From Saccharibacillus alkalitolerans (GTDB taxonomy: Bacteria > Bacillota > Bacilli > Paenibacillales > Paenibacillaceae), in the NCBI RefSeq assembly GCF_011090185.1, contig NZ_JAAFGS010000001.1:744001-808000 (forward strand): a DNA stretch of 64,000 bases. Direction: 5' to 3'. This document shows, piece after piece, positions 26,230-35,529 of this stretch. The translations under genes and the position numbers were made by a program. The notes under the pieces were generated by a model. The model ran no database searches and had not been told where the DNA came from. It saw only the letters and a program-made list of their open reading frames with translations. How positions within the stretch are numbered: position 1 is the first letter of the stretch; the number at the start of each line of letters is the position of its first letter.

Positions 26230-28203
26230 ATGGCCGAACAGATCGACACGGCACAGCAGACGGCGGCCCCGCAGGCCGTCCAGGGGTATGACGCGGACGA
26301 CATTCAGGTTCTTGAAGGCCTCGTCGCCGTTCGCAAGCGGCCCGGCATGTACATCGGGAGCACCAGCTCTTCGGGCCTGCACCATCTGGTATGGGAAATC
26401 GTCGACAACGCGGTCGACGAGCATTTGGCGAAATATTGCGACCGCATCGAAGTCGCGCTGAACAAGGACGGGTCCGTTACGGTACGGGACAACGGACGGG
26501 GCATTCCGACGGGCATGCATAAGAGCGGCGTGCCGACGCCGCAGGTCGTCTATACGGTTCTGCACGCCGGCGGCAAATTCGGCGGCGGCGGATACAAGAA
26601 ATCGGGCGGTCTGCACGGCGTCGGCGCATCGGTGACCAACGCCCTGTCGGAATGGCTGGAAGTCGAAATTTACCGCGACGGGAAAATTCACCGTCAGCGG
26701 TTCGAATACCGGGTAGACAAGAAGGGAGCGGAGCATGTCGGAGAGCCGGTAACCGGACTCGAAGTGCTCGGCAATACGAGACAGACCGGCACGAAGGTTA
26801 CGTTCAAGCCGGATATTCGCGTGTTCAAGGCCGGAATCTCGTTGAACTACAATACGCTGGCCGAACGTTTGCAGGAAATCGCGTTCCTGAACTCGGGGCT
26901 TCGCATCGTGCTGACGGATCATCGGACGGATACGACCGAAGAATTCTACTACGAAGGCGGAGCGAAACAATTCGTCGAGTTCCTGAACGAGGGCAAGGAA
27001 GTGCTGCACGAAGTCATCCGTTTCTATGCGGAAAAGGACGATATCGAAGTCGAAGTCGCGTTCCAATACAACGCGGGCTATACCGAAACGATCGCTTCGT
27101 TCGTCAACTCCATTCCGACGCGCGGCGGAGGTACGCACGAAACGGGTTTCAAGACGGCCTATACGCGCGTATTGAACGAATACGCCCGTAAGACGGGCGT
27201 GCTGAAGGAGAAGGACAAGAACCTCGAGGGCGGCGACCTGCGCGAAGGCATGATGGCCGTCATCAGCGTCAAGATGGGCGACGTGGAATTCGTCGGCCAG
27301 ACGAAGGACCAGCTGGGCAGCGCTTCGGCGCGCAGCGCGGTCGACTCCGTCGTCTCCGACAAAACGGCACAGTTCCTGGAGGAGAACCCGCAGGTCGCGC
27401 AGGTGCTGATCCGCAAAGCCGTACAGGCGGCGCGGGCGCGGGAAGCGGCGCGCAAAGCGCGCGACGAGATGAGAACGGGCAAAAAGCGCAGCGAAAGCTC
27501 GAACCTGAACGGCAAGCTGACGCCGGCCCAATCGAAGGATTTTACCAAAACCGAACTGTTCATCGTCGAAGGGGACTCCGCGGGCGGTTCGGCCAAGCAG
27601 GGCCGCGATTCGAAAATCCAGGCGATCCTTCCGCTGAAAGGCAAACCGCTGAATCCGGAGAAAGCCAAACTGGCCGAAATTCTCAAAAACGAAGAGTACC
27701 GGGCGATCGTTTCGGCGATCGGAGCGGGCATCGGACCGGAATTCGCGATCGAGGACAGCAACTTTTCCAAGATCGTCATCATGACGGACGCCGATACCGA
27801 CGGAGCGCATATTCAAGTGCTGCTGCTGACCTTCTTCTACCGCTACATGAAGCCGATGATCGACCAGGGCCGGGTCTATATCGCCCAGCCGCCGCTGTTC
27901 AAGATCACCCGCAAAGGATCGCGCAAGAACGAAGTCGTCTACGCTTGGAGCGACGAAGAGCTTGATAAGGTCACCAAAGGTACCAAAAACTTCGAACTGC
28001 AGCGTTACAAAGGTCTGGGCGAGATGAACCCCGATCAGCTCTGGGAGACGACGATGGATCCGACAAGCCGCACGCTGCTGCAGGTGCAGGTGGAAGACGC
28101 GGCGAAGGCCGAGCGGCGCGTGTCCACGCTGATGGGCGACAAGGTCGACCCGCGCAAGCGCTGGATCGTGGAGCACGTGGACTTTACCGAGGTTGAAGAA
28201 TAA
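26230..28203 (+). CDS. parE: DNA topoisomerase IV subunit B (ParE)
   Basis: A 657-residue GHKL-type topoisomerase subunit. It has the ATPase motifs EIVDNAVDEHL, DNGRGIPTG and KKSGGLHGVGASVTNAL, then the TOPRIM motifs IVEGDSAGGSAKQGRD and MTDADTDGAHI, and the conserved RYKGLGEMNPDQLWETTMDP. It decatenates daughter chromosomes as a ParC2E2 tetramer. The pairing with an 818-residue ParC directly downstream favours topoisomerase IV over gyrase. The ATG is preceded by GAGGGAG. Confidence 0.95.
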   Translation: MAEQIDTAQQTAAPQAVQGYDADDIQVLEGLVAVRKRPGMYIGSTSSSGLHHLVWEIVDNAVDEHLAKYCDRIEVALNKDGSVTVRDNGRGIPTGMHKSGVPTPQVVYTVLHAGGKFGGGGYKKSGGLHGVGASVTNALSEWLEVEIYRDGKIHRQRFEYRVDKKGAEHVGEPVTGLEVLGNTRQTGTKVTFKPDIRVFKAGISLNYNTLAERLQEIAFLNSGLRIVLTDHRTDTTEEFYYEGGAKQFVEFLNEGKEVLHEVIRFYAEKDDIEVEVAFQYNAGYTETIASFVNSIPTRGGGTHETGFKTAYTRVLNEYARKTGVLKEKDKNLEGGDLREGMMAVISVKMGDVEFVGQTKDQLGSASARSAVDSVVSDKTAQFLEENPQVAQVLIRKAVQAARAREAARKARDEMRTGKKRSESSNLNGKLTPAQSKDFTKTELFIVEGDSAGGSAKQGRDSKIQAILPLKGKPLNPEKAKLAEILKNEEYRAIVSAIGAGIGPEFAIEDSNFSKIVIMTDADTDGAHIQVLLLTFFYRYMKPMIDQGRVYIAQPPLFKITRKGSRKNEVVYAWSDEELDKVTKGTKNFELQRYKGLGEMNPDQLWETTMDPTSRTLLQVQVEDAAKAERRVSTLMGDKVDPRKRWIVEHVDFTEVEE

Positions 28204-28227
28204 AGGGCAGAAGGAGATTTTTAACCT

Positions 28228-30684
28228 ATGAGCGTACCGGAAGAACAATTCAAACCGGCATTTCTCGAAGAAGTGGTCGGCGACCGCTTCGGCCGGTATT
28301 CCAAATATATTATTCAGGATCGGGCGATCCCCGACGTGCGCGACGGGCTCAAGCCCGTCCAGCGCCGGATTTTGTACGCGATGTACGAGTCGGGCAACAC
28401 GCCGGAAAAAGGCTACCGCAAGTCGGCCAAAACGGTCGGCGACGTGATGGGCAACTACCATCCGCACGGCGACTCCTCGATCTACGAGGGCATGGTGCGG
28501 ATGGCGCAGCCGTGGAAAATGGCGCATACGCTTGTGGACGGACACGGCAACTGGGGTTCCATCGATGACGACCCTGCGGCGGCGATGCGTTATACGGAAG
28601 CGCGCCTGTCGCCGATCGCGATGGAAATGCTGCGCGATATCGACAAGCGTACCGTCCAGTTCAAAGACAACTTCGATAATACGGCCAAAGAACCGGTCGT
28701 GCTGCCGGCGCGCTATCCGAACCTGCTCGTAAACGGCGTCAGCGGCATTTCGGCAGGCTTTGCGACGGAGATTCCGACGCATAATTTGCAGGAAGTCATC
28801 GATGCTTGCATCGCGGTCATGGAGAATCCGGAGATCGACCTGGACGGCATCATGCAGCACATCAAGGGACCCGACTTCCCGACGGGCGGCATCGTCATGG
28901 GCGAAGCGGGGATCCGCGAAGCGTATTCGACCGGCCGCGGCAAGATCCAGATCCGTTCCCGGACGGAAATCGAAAATCTGCGCGGCGGCAAGCAGCAGAT
29001 CGTCATTACGGAAATTCCTTATCAAGTCGTCAAAGCGCGTCTCGTCACGGCGATGGAGAACATCCGGCTGGAGAAAAAAGTCGAAGGCATCGCCGAAGTG
29101 CGCGACGAGAGCGGACGCGAAGGGATGCGCATCGTCGTCGAACTGAAAAAAGACGCAGACGCGAACGGCATTTTGGCTTACCTGCTCAAGAAGACCGACC
29201 TTCAGGTCAGCTACAATTTCAACATGGTCGCGATCGTGAACAAGGCGCCGCAGCAGCTCGGCGTCAAAGCGATTCTGGAAGCGTACATCGGGCACCAGCG
29301 CGAAGTCATCACCAAGCGCACGACGCACGAGCTGGAAAAAGCGAAGGACCGTTCCCATGTGCTCGAAGGTCTCGTCAAGGCGCTGAACATTCTGGACGAC
29401 GTGGTGGCGGCGATCCGAGCTTCCAAGAACCGACAGGACGCGCAGAACAACCTGCAGTGGATGTTCGGGTTTACCGAACGCCAAGCGGATTCGATCCTTA
29501 CCCTGCAGCTGTACCGTCTGACCAATCTCGAAATTACCCAGCTTGAAAAGGAACATTCGGATCTGGAAAAACGCATTGCGACGTTGGAGGGCATTCTGTC
29601 CAGCGACCGCAAGCTGACGGGCGTTATCCGGAAAGAGCTGGCGGAGATCCGCGACAAATACGGCATCGCCCGCCGTTCGGAGCTGCAGAGCGAAGTCGAA
29701 GAGATCAAGCTCAACCTGGAGGTCATGATTCCCCAGGAAGAGGTGATCGTCTCGCTGTCGCAGGAAGGCTACATCAAGCGTACCGGCATGCCGTCGTTCA
29801 CCCGCTCGGGAAGCGACCGCAATGCTTCCGGCGCGCGCGAAGGCGATTATATCCGTCAGCTGCTCGACGTCAGCACGCTTGATCGGCTGCTCGTATTTAC
29901 CCAGCGCGGCCAATTCTACCTGCTGCCTGTGCATCAAATTCCGGAATTCAAATGGAAAGATAACGGTACGGCCATCGTCAACGTCATTCCGCTCGATAAG
30001 GAAGAGCGGATCGTCTCGATCATTCCGGTCAAGGAGCTCGAGGAGTCGGAGCAGTCCCTGGTCTTTACGACGCGGAAAGGACAGGTGAAGCGAACGCTTC
30101 TGCGCGATTATGCCACCAAACGGAGCGGCGGGGTCGCCGCCTGCAAACTGGGCGAGGGAGACGAAGTGCTGCAGGTCAACTTAAGCGACGGAGACAAGGA
30201 CATGCTGCTCGTTACGGCGGAAGGCATGAGCATTCGCTTCAGCGAACAGGAAGTGTCGGCGATGGGCCGGGTCTCGGCCGGCGTGCGCGGCATTCAGCTT
30301 AAAGAAGGGGACTTCGTTGCCGCGGCGCTGTTCGTCAAGGGCGACGACGGCGAGGTGCTGGTCGTCAGCGACCTCGGTTACGGCAAGCGGTCGATGCTGC
30401 TGGAGTATCCGTCCCAAAGCCGCGGCGGCAAAGGGATCGCGACGTTCGAATTCAAAGAAGGCAAGCGCGTCAAGCCTAACGGAAGCCGCTTGATCGGCGC
30501 ATACAACACAAGCGGGACAATGCCTGCGATTGCGATGCTGTCCAGCGGGGAGCGCTTCGAATTCCCGGCCGGCAAGGCTCCGTTGACCGAGCGCAAGCAT
30601 ATCGGCAAAGCGCTGATTGCGGTCGAAAAACCGGACACGATCGTCGATCTGCTGCCGTCGTTCGAACGGGATTCCGCTGTTTGA
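28228..30684 (+). CDS. parC: DNA topoisomerase IV subunit A (ParC)
   Basis: An 818-residue subunit with catalytic Tyr122 in [10 protein letters not shown]. The quinolone-resistance region [12 protein letters not shown] is wild-type (Ser83 and Glu87 correspond to Ser80 and Glu84 of staphylococcal GrlA). The tower and coiled-coil region is at about 360-490, and a C-terminal pinwheel of beta repeats starts near 500. It cuts and religates DNA in topoisomerase IV. It begins 24 bases after parE with AAGGAG upstream of the ATG. Two hairpins follow the stop. Confidence 0.95.
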   Translation: MSVPEEQFKPAFLEEVVGDRFGRYSKYIIQDRAIPDVRDGLKPVQRRILYAMYESGNTPEKGYRKSAKTVGDVMGNYHPHGDSSIYEGMVRMAQPWKMAHTLVDGHGNWGSIDDDPAAAMRYTEARLSPIAMEMLRDIDKRTVQFKDNFDNTAKEPVVLPARYPNLLVNGVSGISAGFATEIPTHNLQEVIDACIAVMENPEIDLDGIMQHIKGPDFPTGGIVMGEAGIREAYSTGRGKIQIRSRTEIENLRGGKQQIVITEIPYQVVKARLVTAMENIRLEKKVEGIAEVRDESGREGMRIVVELKKDADANGILAYLLKKTDLQVSYNFNMVAIVNKAPQQLGVKAILEAYIGHQREVITKRTTHELEKAKDRSHVLEGLVKALNILDDVVAAIRASKNRQDAQNNLQWMFGFTERQADSILTLQLYRLTNLEITQLEKEHSDLEKRIATLEGILSSDRKLTGVIRKELAEIRDKYGIARRSELQSEVEEIKLNLEVMIPQEEVIVSLSQEGYIKRTGMPSFTRSGSDRNASGAREGDYIRQLLDVSTLDRLLVFTQRGQFYLLPVHQIPEFKWKDNGTAIVNVIPLDKEERIVSIIPVKELEESEQSLVFTTRKGQVKRTLLRDYATKRSGGVAACKLGEGDEVLQVNLSDGDKDMLLVTAEGMSIRFSEQEVSAMGRVSAGVRGIQLKEGDFVAAALFVKGDDGEVLVVSDLGYGKRSMLLEYPSQSRGGKGIATFEFKEGKRVKPNGSRLIGAYNTSGTMPAIAMLSSGERFEFPAGKAPLTERKHIGKALIAVEKPDTIVDLLPSFERDSAV

Positions 30685-30739
30685 ATGGACGGCTCGATGA
30701 ACGCGATATGACGATCGAGCCCTCCACAGTCTTAATCTA

Positions 30740-30797
30740 AAAGGGACGTGCTTTTTCGCGCCGAGATGCGGCTGCCGAAAAGCATGTCCTTTTTTAC
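30740..30797 (+). terminator. Terminator of parE-parC
   Basis: A long hairpin in which gggacgtgctttt pairs with aaaagcatgtcc (one G-U pair), followed by T6. Confidence 0.75.
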
Positions 30798-30840
30798 GTT
30801 TACCGGCAGTTCAGAGGCGGGATTTCGGGCATAGGCACAA

Positions 30841-30887
30841 AAAAGACGATGATTCGGCTGCAGGCGCAGCCGGCTCATCGTCTTTCT
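30841..30887. terminator. Terminator between parC and the convergent pseudouridine synthase gene
   Basis: aaagacgatga / tcatcgtcttt encloses a second stem cggctgc/gcagccg. It lies just beyond the stop of the minus-strand gene. Confidence 0.75.
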
Positions 30888-30913
30888 GGTGTTTGAGTTG
30901 GAGGAGACTTTGC

Positions 30914-31642
30914 TTATTCGCCGTGCTCCAGCTCATCGCGAAGCAAGCGGTACACATTGTCCGGCCACTGGCTCCACGGAGCCGTATCCGGCGGCAGCGA
31001 TACCAGCAGCGTCGATTCCTTGCTCACCGGATGCGGAAAGCGCAGACGCACCGACCACAGCGCGATCTGCTCGCCCGGCTTGGTCTGCGACGCGCCGTAT
31101 TTCTGGTCGCCATACAGCGGACAGCCGATACTGCTCATCTGCACGCGGATCTGATGCGAGCGTCCCGTATGCAGCTCGACGCGCACAAGCGCGCGTTTGC
31201 CGTCGTCGGCAAGCACCTGGTAATCCAAGATCGCTTCCTTCGCGCCCGGCGTGCCCTTGCGCACAGCGGTCACCGTATTGGTTCGTTCGTTTTTCAGCAA
31301 AAAGTGGATCAGACGTCCTTCGCGTTCCCGCGGAACGCCGTTGGTCACCGCGACGTACGTTTTGCGGATCGAATGCGTACGTACCGCATCGGACAAGCGG
31401 GAAGCCGCCTTCGACGTCTTGGCGAAGATCATGGCCCCGCCGACGGGACGATCCAAGCGGTGAACCAGCCCCAAAAACACGTTGCCGGGCTTGTCATGCC
31501 GGATTTTCAGATCGTTTTTCAGCAGCGTCAGCATGTCGGGATCTCCGCTGGCGTCTTCCTGCACCGGCACGTTGACCGGCTTGACGACGCCCAGCAGATG
31601 GTTATCCTCCAGGAGCACCGGGATGCCGGACAAGCCGTTCAT
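30914..31642 (-). CDS. RluA-family RNA pseudouridine synthase
   Basis: A 242-residue enzyme with the RluA catalytic motif LVHRLDRPVGG (Asp in HRLD) and the downstream elements YVAVTNG, LDYQVLA and VELHTGRSHQIRVQMSSIGCPLYGDQKYG. It isomerises uridine in rRNA or tRNA; the position modified cannot be deduced. The chosen ATG at 31642 overlaps the last base of the preceding methyltransferase stop codon, so the two are coupled. The shared theme is RNA modification. Confidence 0.9.
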   Translation of the reverse strand: MNGLSGIPVLLEDNHLLGVVKPVNVPVQEDASGDPDMLTLLKNDLKIRHDKPGNVFLGLVHRLDRPVGGAMIFAKTSKAASRLSDAVRTHSIRKTYVAVTNGVPREREGRLIHFLLKNERTNTVTAVRKGTPGAKEAILDYQVLADDGKRALVRVELHTGRSHQIRVQMSSIGCPLYGDQKYGASQTKPGEQIALWSVRLRFPHPVSKESTLLVSLPPDTAPWSQWPDNVYRLLRDELEHGE

Positions 31643-32511
31643 CAGTTCGACTCCCAGCGGCCGAGGATGCCGCACGGCAGCGTAAGTTCCGAGCGCGTGA
31701 TCGGCAGGCCGATCTCGCCGGCGCTGATTTTGCCTCCGTAGCGCGGCTTCATCGTCATCTCCAGCATATTGGAGAGCACGGTCGGGGAAATGCCGGTCGT
31801 ATACGAATTGATCAGCAGGAACAGCGGGTTATCCGACAGAATCTGCATGCATGACTCCAGGAACGGATACAGGCTCGATTCCAACTTCCACGTCTCGCCG
31901 TTCGGACCGCGCCCGTAGGAAGGAGGGTCCATGATGATCGCGTCGTATTTATTGCCCCGGCGCTGTTCGCGCTGCACGAATTTGAAGACGTCGTCCGTGA
32001 TGAAACGCACGGGGCGATCGCTCAGGCCGGAGAGCTGAATATTTTCCTTGGCCCACTGCACCATGCCTTTTGCCGCGTCGACGTGCACGACGCTGGCGCC
32101 TGCATACGCCGAAGCGACCGTCGCGCCGCCCGTGTAAGCGAAGAGGTTCAGCACCTGGATCGGGCGCCCGGCATTTTGAATTTTGTCCATCATCCAGCTC
32201 CAGTTGGCCGCCTGCTCGGGGAAGAGTCCCGTATGCTTGAAGCTCGTCGGTTTGATGTAAAATTTCAGTTTGTCTTCATAAGAGATCGTCCAGCGTTCCG
32301 GCAGCTGCTTCTTCCACGTCCAGCTTCCTCCGCCCGACGAGCTGCGGTGATAATGACCGGCGGTTTCGCGCCACGGTCCGCTCTCGTCCGCGATCGGCCA
32401 AATAATTTGCGGGTCCGGACGCCGCAGCACGACGTCGCCCCAGCGTTCGAGCTTGTCGCCGGCGCCCGTATCGATCAATTCGTAGTCTTTCCAATTTTGA
32501 GCCATGTACAT
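31642..32511 (-). CDS. Class I SAM-dependent methyltransferase (RlmI/YccW-like, probable rRNA methylase)
   Basis: A 289-residue protein. The SAM-binding motif I is NLFAYTGGATVASAYAGAS with HVDAAKGMVQWAKEN, and motif IV is MDPPSYGRG, as in RlmI-type 23S rRNA cytosine methyltransferases. It lacks the PUA domain of E. coli RlmI. It overlaps the pseudouridine synthase start by one base. The ATG at 32511 has a weak GGTGG ribosome site; a second in-frame ATG at 32505 is a possible alternative. Confidence 0.85.
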   Translation of the reverse strand: MYMAQNWKDYELIDTGAGDKLERWGDVVLRRPDPQIIWPIADESGPWRETAGHYHRSSSGGGSWTWKKQLPERWTISYEDKLKFYIKPTSFKHTGLFPEQAANWSWMMDKIQNAGRPIQVLNLFAYTGGATVASAYAGASVVHVDAAKGMVQWAKENIQLSGLSDRPVRFITDDVFKFVQREQRRGNKYDAIIMDPPSYGRGPNGETWKLESSLYPFLESCMQILSDNPLFLLINSYTTGISPTVLSNMLEMTMKPRYGGKISAGEIGLPITRSELTLPCGILGRWESN

Positions 32512-32678
32512 TGCGTTTAAACCACCCTTATTTTGTCATTGTTGCATCTGAACTTGCGAAGCTTGTCTGCGGATGCATCTTCCCTGTCCGAATCGTTCCC
32601 GTTCCGCCTGGAAACGCATCATTCCCAGAGTATTATTGTACCCGAGCAGGGGCTAAAAATCCAGAAATTCAAAATCAT

Positions 32679-32708
32679 TTGACATTGATAATCATTATCA
32701 TTTATGAT
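32679..32708 (+). promoter_or_regulatory. Flavodoxin promoter with a perfect Fur box in the spacer
   Basis: TTGACA (32679-32684) and TATGAT (32703-32708) are 18 bases apart. The spacer is filled by TGATAATCATTATCA (32686-32700), an exact match to the 7-1-7 Fur box TGATAATNATTATCA. Iron-loaded Fur bound here would occlude RNA polymerase, so expression should rise under iron limitation. Confidence 0.88.
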
Positions 32709-32776
32709 GTTGCATATCGGGATGCCGACAAGATTAAACGGTACATACTTGACAACAAATTTCGGAGGGAAGACTC

Positions 32777-33226
32777 ATGAGCAAACTCATCATGATATAT
32801 GCGAGCATGACCGGCAATACGGAAGAAATGTCGGAGCTGATCGCCAGCGGGATCGCGGACGCGGGAGGAGAAGTGACCGTCAAAATGGCCGAAGACTGCA
32901 ACGCGGACATTCTGCTCGATTACGACGGAATCATTCTGGGAGCTTATACGTGGGGAGACGGCGAACTGCCGGACGAGTTCCTGGACTTTTACGACGAACT
33001 GGACGAATTGGATTTGACAGGGAAAAAGGCGGCGGTATTCGGCAGCGGAGACACGGTATACGAGCAGTTTGCCAAGGCGGTCGATCTGCTGCAGGAGAAA
33101 TTGGCGGAGCGCGGCGCGGAGATGGTGCTGGAGCCGCTGAAGCTGGAACTCAATCCGTCCGGCGACGAGCGCGAGGCCTGCCTTTCGTTCGGCAGGAATT
33201 TCGTCGGCGGCACGGTTGCCGTATGA
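32777..33226 (+). CDS. Flavodoxin, Fur-regulated
   Basis: A 149-residue flavodoxin of the short-chain type. The FMN phosphate loop is SMTGNTEE (residues 10-17), and the isoalloxazine-contacting loops are AYTWGDGELPDE and FGSGDTVYEQFA. It replaces ferredoxin as electron carrier when iron is scarce, which fits the perfect Fur box in its promoter (compare B. subtilis ykuN/ykuP). The ATG has GGAGGG upstream. Its stop overlaps the next start (ATGA), so the downstream gene is expressed with it. Confidence 0.93.
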   Translation: MSKLIMIYASMTGNTEEMSELIASGIADAGGEVTVKMAEDCNADILLDYDGIILGAYTWGDGELPDEFLDFYDELDELDLTGKKAAVFGSGDTVYEQFAKAVDLLQEKLAERGAEMVLEPLKLELNPSGDEREACLSFGRNFVGGTVAV

Positions 33227-34002
33227 GCGCGGTGAGAGCGGAGAAGGAGGCGGCATCGGCGGGAGGAAGCGAAGAAACCGGGCTGCTGCACGATTACAAG
33301 CTCGAGCGCTGGTTGTCTTCGTCCCGCCGGCCCCAACCGGTCCGCCGCGCGCCCAGCCTTTCCGCGGGCGGACAATATGACTGGGCGCAGCGGGTGCAGT
33401 ACGCGGTCGGGCATGCGGTGAATCGGTACTATTCGGCGGAACCGGAACTGCGCGGACACGCGGATGCCGGAGAACTGGTCGATTACCGCTGGCCGCGCCG
33501 CATGGCCGATTTCGAGTCGGAAAAAAGCTACTGGGAGCTGAAAGATTCGAGCGCTCGCCATTTGCAGTCTTTCTTCGTTTCCAACGGTTACGAAGGGGAG
33601 CGGCCCGTTATGCTGTACGAACGATTCGAAACCCGGGTTCCGGAGCTGGAAATCGATATGTCGATGATCTTTCAGGTAGCGTGGCAGGGAAAGGGAGAAG
33701 CGGGACTGCATCTGCAAAAATTCGTCGTCGAACGCGATTCCCGGGTGCTGGAAGGGTATCGGCATGCGGCGCGGGTGTTCTGCCGGCAGGCATTCGGAGC
33801 CGATCCCGCCAAAATCGAAGTCTATCAGGTTCTGCGCGGAGAGCGCATCGAGCTTTCGCTGAACGGAGTGTCTTACGAGCAGTCGATCGATTACTTAAGG
33901 TTGGCGTACGCCGGTATGGAGGAAGAATCCCAGGAACGCTCCTGCACATGCGGACAGTGTCGGCCGGAGACGGAAGCCGCGGCTGGATTTTTGCTGTGCT
34001 GA
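33223..34002 (+). CDS. Conserved hypothetical protein coupled to flavodoxin, Cys-rich tail
   Basis: A 259-residue soluble protein I do not recognise. The first 45 residues look disordered. The central part (about 50-235) is a mixed alpha/beta domain with LEIDMSMIFQVAW, LHLQKFVVERD, a long helix YRHAARVFCRQAF and the strand IEVYQVLRGERIEL. The order of E/D, Q-K, helix and strand faintly resembles a PD-(D/E)XK nuclease, but this is weak. The tail has three close cysteines (CTCGQC) and ends in Cys. It starts in the flavodoxin stop codon and is therefore under the same Fur box, suggesting a role in iron limitation. Confidence 0.75.
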   Translation: MSAVRAEKEAASAGGSEETGLLHDYKLERWLSSSRRPQPVRRAPSLSAGGQYDWAQRVQYAVGHAVNRYYSAEPELRGHADAGELVDYRWPRRMADFESEKSYWELKDSSARHLQSFFVSNGYEGERPVMLYERFETRVPELEIDMSMIFQVAWQGKGEAGLHLQKFVVERDSRVLEGYRHAARVFCRQAFGADPAKIEVYQVLRGERIELSLNGVSYEQSIDYLRLAYAGMEEESQERSCTCGQCRPETEAAAGFLLC

Positions 34003-34047
34003 AGCTTGAGCCGCGCAAGCCCTCAATCGCAGCCCGCAAGAAACAAA

Positions 34048-34088
34048 AAAAGCCCCGAGGATCGTGTTCGCGATCCCTCGGGGCTTTC
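34048..34088. terminator. Bidirectional terminator after the flavodoxin operon
   Basis: aaagccccgag pairs with ctcggggcttt; an inner atcg/cgat stem extends it. It separates the operon from the convergent acetyltransferase. Confidence 0.85.
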
Positions 34089-34144
34089 TTGGCACAAGGC
34101 AGGATTTCTTGGGCATGCATAGAGGAATACCGCGCGGAGCCGGA

Positions 34145-35020
34145 CTATCGCAGAAACTCGTAGTAATCCTGTACCGCGTAAGAACGAAAGCCGCAGCTTT
34201 CATAGAGGCCCAGCGCATGCTCGTTTCGCGTTTCCACGCTGATATAAGGGGTACGGCCAAGCCCGTTCTCCCTGCGTATGATCTGCGACAGCAGATTGCG
34301 GCCGATTCCTTGGCCCCGATGACTCCGGTCGATAACGAAGGCGAATACCCAGCTTTGTTCCGGCGTGTCGTAGTCCATGACGAACGTGCCGACGGTCTGC
34401 CCGAGGTGCACGACCATGCTTCGCCGCCGATTGCCGCTGCCGCTTTCTTCTTCGAGCATCGACTCGGTATCCGTTTCGCTCATGTCGAATCCGTCGGCGT
34501 ACAGACGAACGACAAGGTCGCGGTCTTTGGGCTCGTAAGGGCGATAGGATACGGAAACGTTCGGAGCGGAATTCGATTCGTCTGCTTGCTTCGTCGCTGC
34601 GGAATCCGGATCGTTCGTCCACTTCATCTCATGTTCGGCATGGCCGAACCGGCAGGGGATTGTCTTCAGCCAGCCGGCGGCGGAGGCCGAAGAGTGCGGC
34701 GCGTTCAGCAGAACGGAATCCGCCCCGTCCAACTGCCCGGAATCAAGAGCTTCCTGCCACAAGCCGGTAAAGATGCCTCGTCTGCGAAAAGCCGGGTGGA
34801 CCATTCCGCAGACCTCGAACTGTCCGCCGAAGCCGTAAAGCGCAAGGAAGCCGACCAATTGTCCGTTCTCGTAACGGAAGAAGTCCATATTTTCTTTGCG
34901 GCTGTCCATTTTGAGCATATCGAAATTCAGTTTGAGAAAAAGTCCGTCCGCCTGCTCGCATACGCGCTGCAGGAGTTCGATGTCTTGGATTTGTTTTTCG
35001 TTCAGTCCAAAAACCTCCAC
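34145..35020 (-). CDS. Tandem-GNAT N-acetyltransferase (two GNAT domains)
   Basis: A protein of up to 291 residues with two GNAT domains: a first with VHPAFRRRGIFTGLW at about 74-88 and a second with IDRSHRGQGIGRNLLSQI at about 232-249, ending in LGLYESCGFRSYAVQDYY. The substrate is unknown. The start is uncertain. A GTG at 35020 has no ribosome site; the first good GGAGG lies inside it and would serve a CTG at 35005. A seven-codon ATG frame also overlaps this spot. Confidence 0.82.
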   Translation of the reverse strand: MEVFGLNEKQIQDIELLQRVCEQADGLFLKLNFDMLKMDSRKENMDFFRYENGQLVGFLALYGFGGQFEVCGMVHPAFRRRGIFTGLWQEALDSGQLDGADSVLLNAPHSSASAAGWLKTIPCRFGHAEHEMKWTNDPDSAATKQADESNSAPNVSVSYRPYEPKDRDLVVRLYADGFDMSETDTESMLEEESGSGNRRRSMVVHLGQTVGTFVMDYDTPEQSWVFAFVIDRSHRGQGIGRNLLSQIIRRENGLGRTPYISVETRNEHALGLYESCGFRSYAVQDYYEFLR

Positions 35021-35162
35021 TTCATTATTAAATGACAGGAAAAAAAGGCGGAGCCAAAAAGACGACGCGACGGCTTGAATGGTTCATATGTAAGTTCCGC
35101 AATAAAACTCCCCCCGGTAAATTCGAATACGACAAGTATAGCATGAAAGCAGGCATCACGAA

Positions 35163-35200
35163 AAAGACCCGAACGCGTCACTGCCGCGTTCGGGTCTTCG
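35163..35200 (-). terminator. Terminator of yjfB
   Basis: aagacccgaacgcg pairs with cgcgttcgggtctt around a short loop, just beyond the yjfB stop on the minus strand. Confidence 0.85.
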
Positions 35201-35211
35201 GGCCGCGCCGA

Positions 35212-35388
35212 TTACGCGCGAAGGTCGATCGAGCCTCCGAGGTGAGGCGCAACGCTGGTTTCAAGCATTTTCGCCATCTGATCCCCCTGCTGCTTGGCTT
35301 GATCCATCGAGATATTCATCACCTGCATCGAAGCCTGCTGGGCAACGGCCGTCTGGCTCATTACCATGGAAAGTGCCGCAATATCCAT
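35212..35388 (-). CDS. yjfB: YjfB family protein (putative motility protein)
   Basis: A 58-residue protein rich in Met, Gln and Ala. The N terminus DIAALSMVMSQTAVAQQASM and the segment VMNISMDQAKQQGDQMAKML are characteristic of the small YjfB family, which is regulated with motility genes (SigD) in B. subtilis but has no known activity. The ATG at 35388 is preceded on the minus strand by AAAGGAGG, which sets the start; a longer frame upstream of it is not coding. The gene stands alone and divergent from a putative non-coding RNA. Confidence 0.85.
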   Translation of the reverse strand: MDIAALSMVMSQTAVAQQASMQVMNISMDQAKQQGDQMAKMLETSVAPHLGGSIDLRA

Positions 35389-35494
35389 ATCGGATTCCTC
35401 CTTTCCGGCTGCCCGACCCGGCGTCTGTCGGGACATAAGCCTACCCCTGTTATCGGCGAACAAAAGGGGAAATCGAATAGGGCTTTCGCCTTGT

Positions 35495-35523
35495 TTGACT
35501 TTATCAGGAAATCGAGCTATAAT
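35495..35523 (+). promoter_or_regulatory. Strong sigma-A promoter of the candidate non-coding RNA
   Basis: TTGACT (35495-35500) and TATAAT (35518-35523) with a 17-base spacer; the expected start of transcription is about 35530. No open reading frame with a ribosome site follows. Confidence 0.75.
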
Positions 35524-35529
35524 ATACGT

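Noticed and set aside
26110-29937. A 1275-codon open frame on the minus strand
   Set aside because: It lies wholly antisense to parE and parC, has no ribosome site, and reads as Arg/Phe/Asp-rich sequence with no family motif; long antisense frames are expected at this G+C content.
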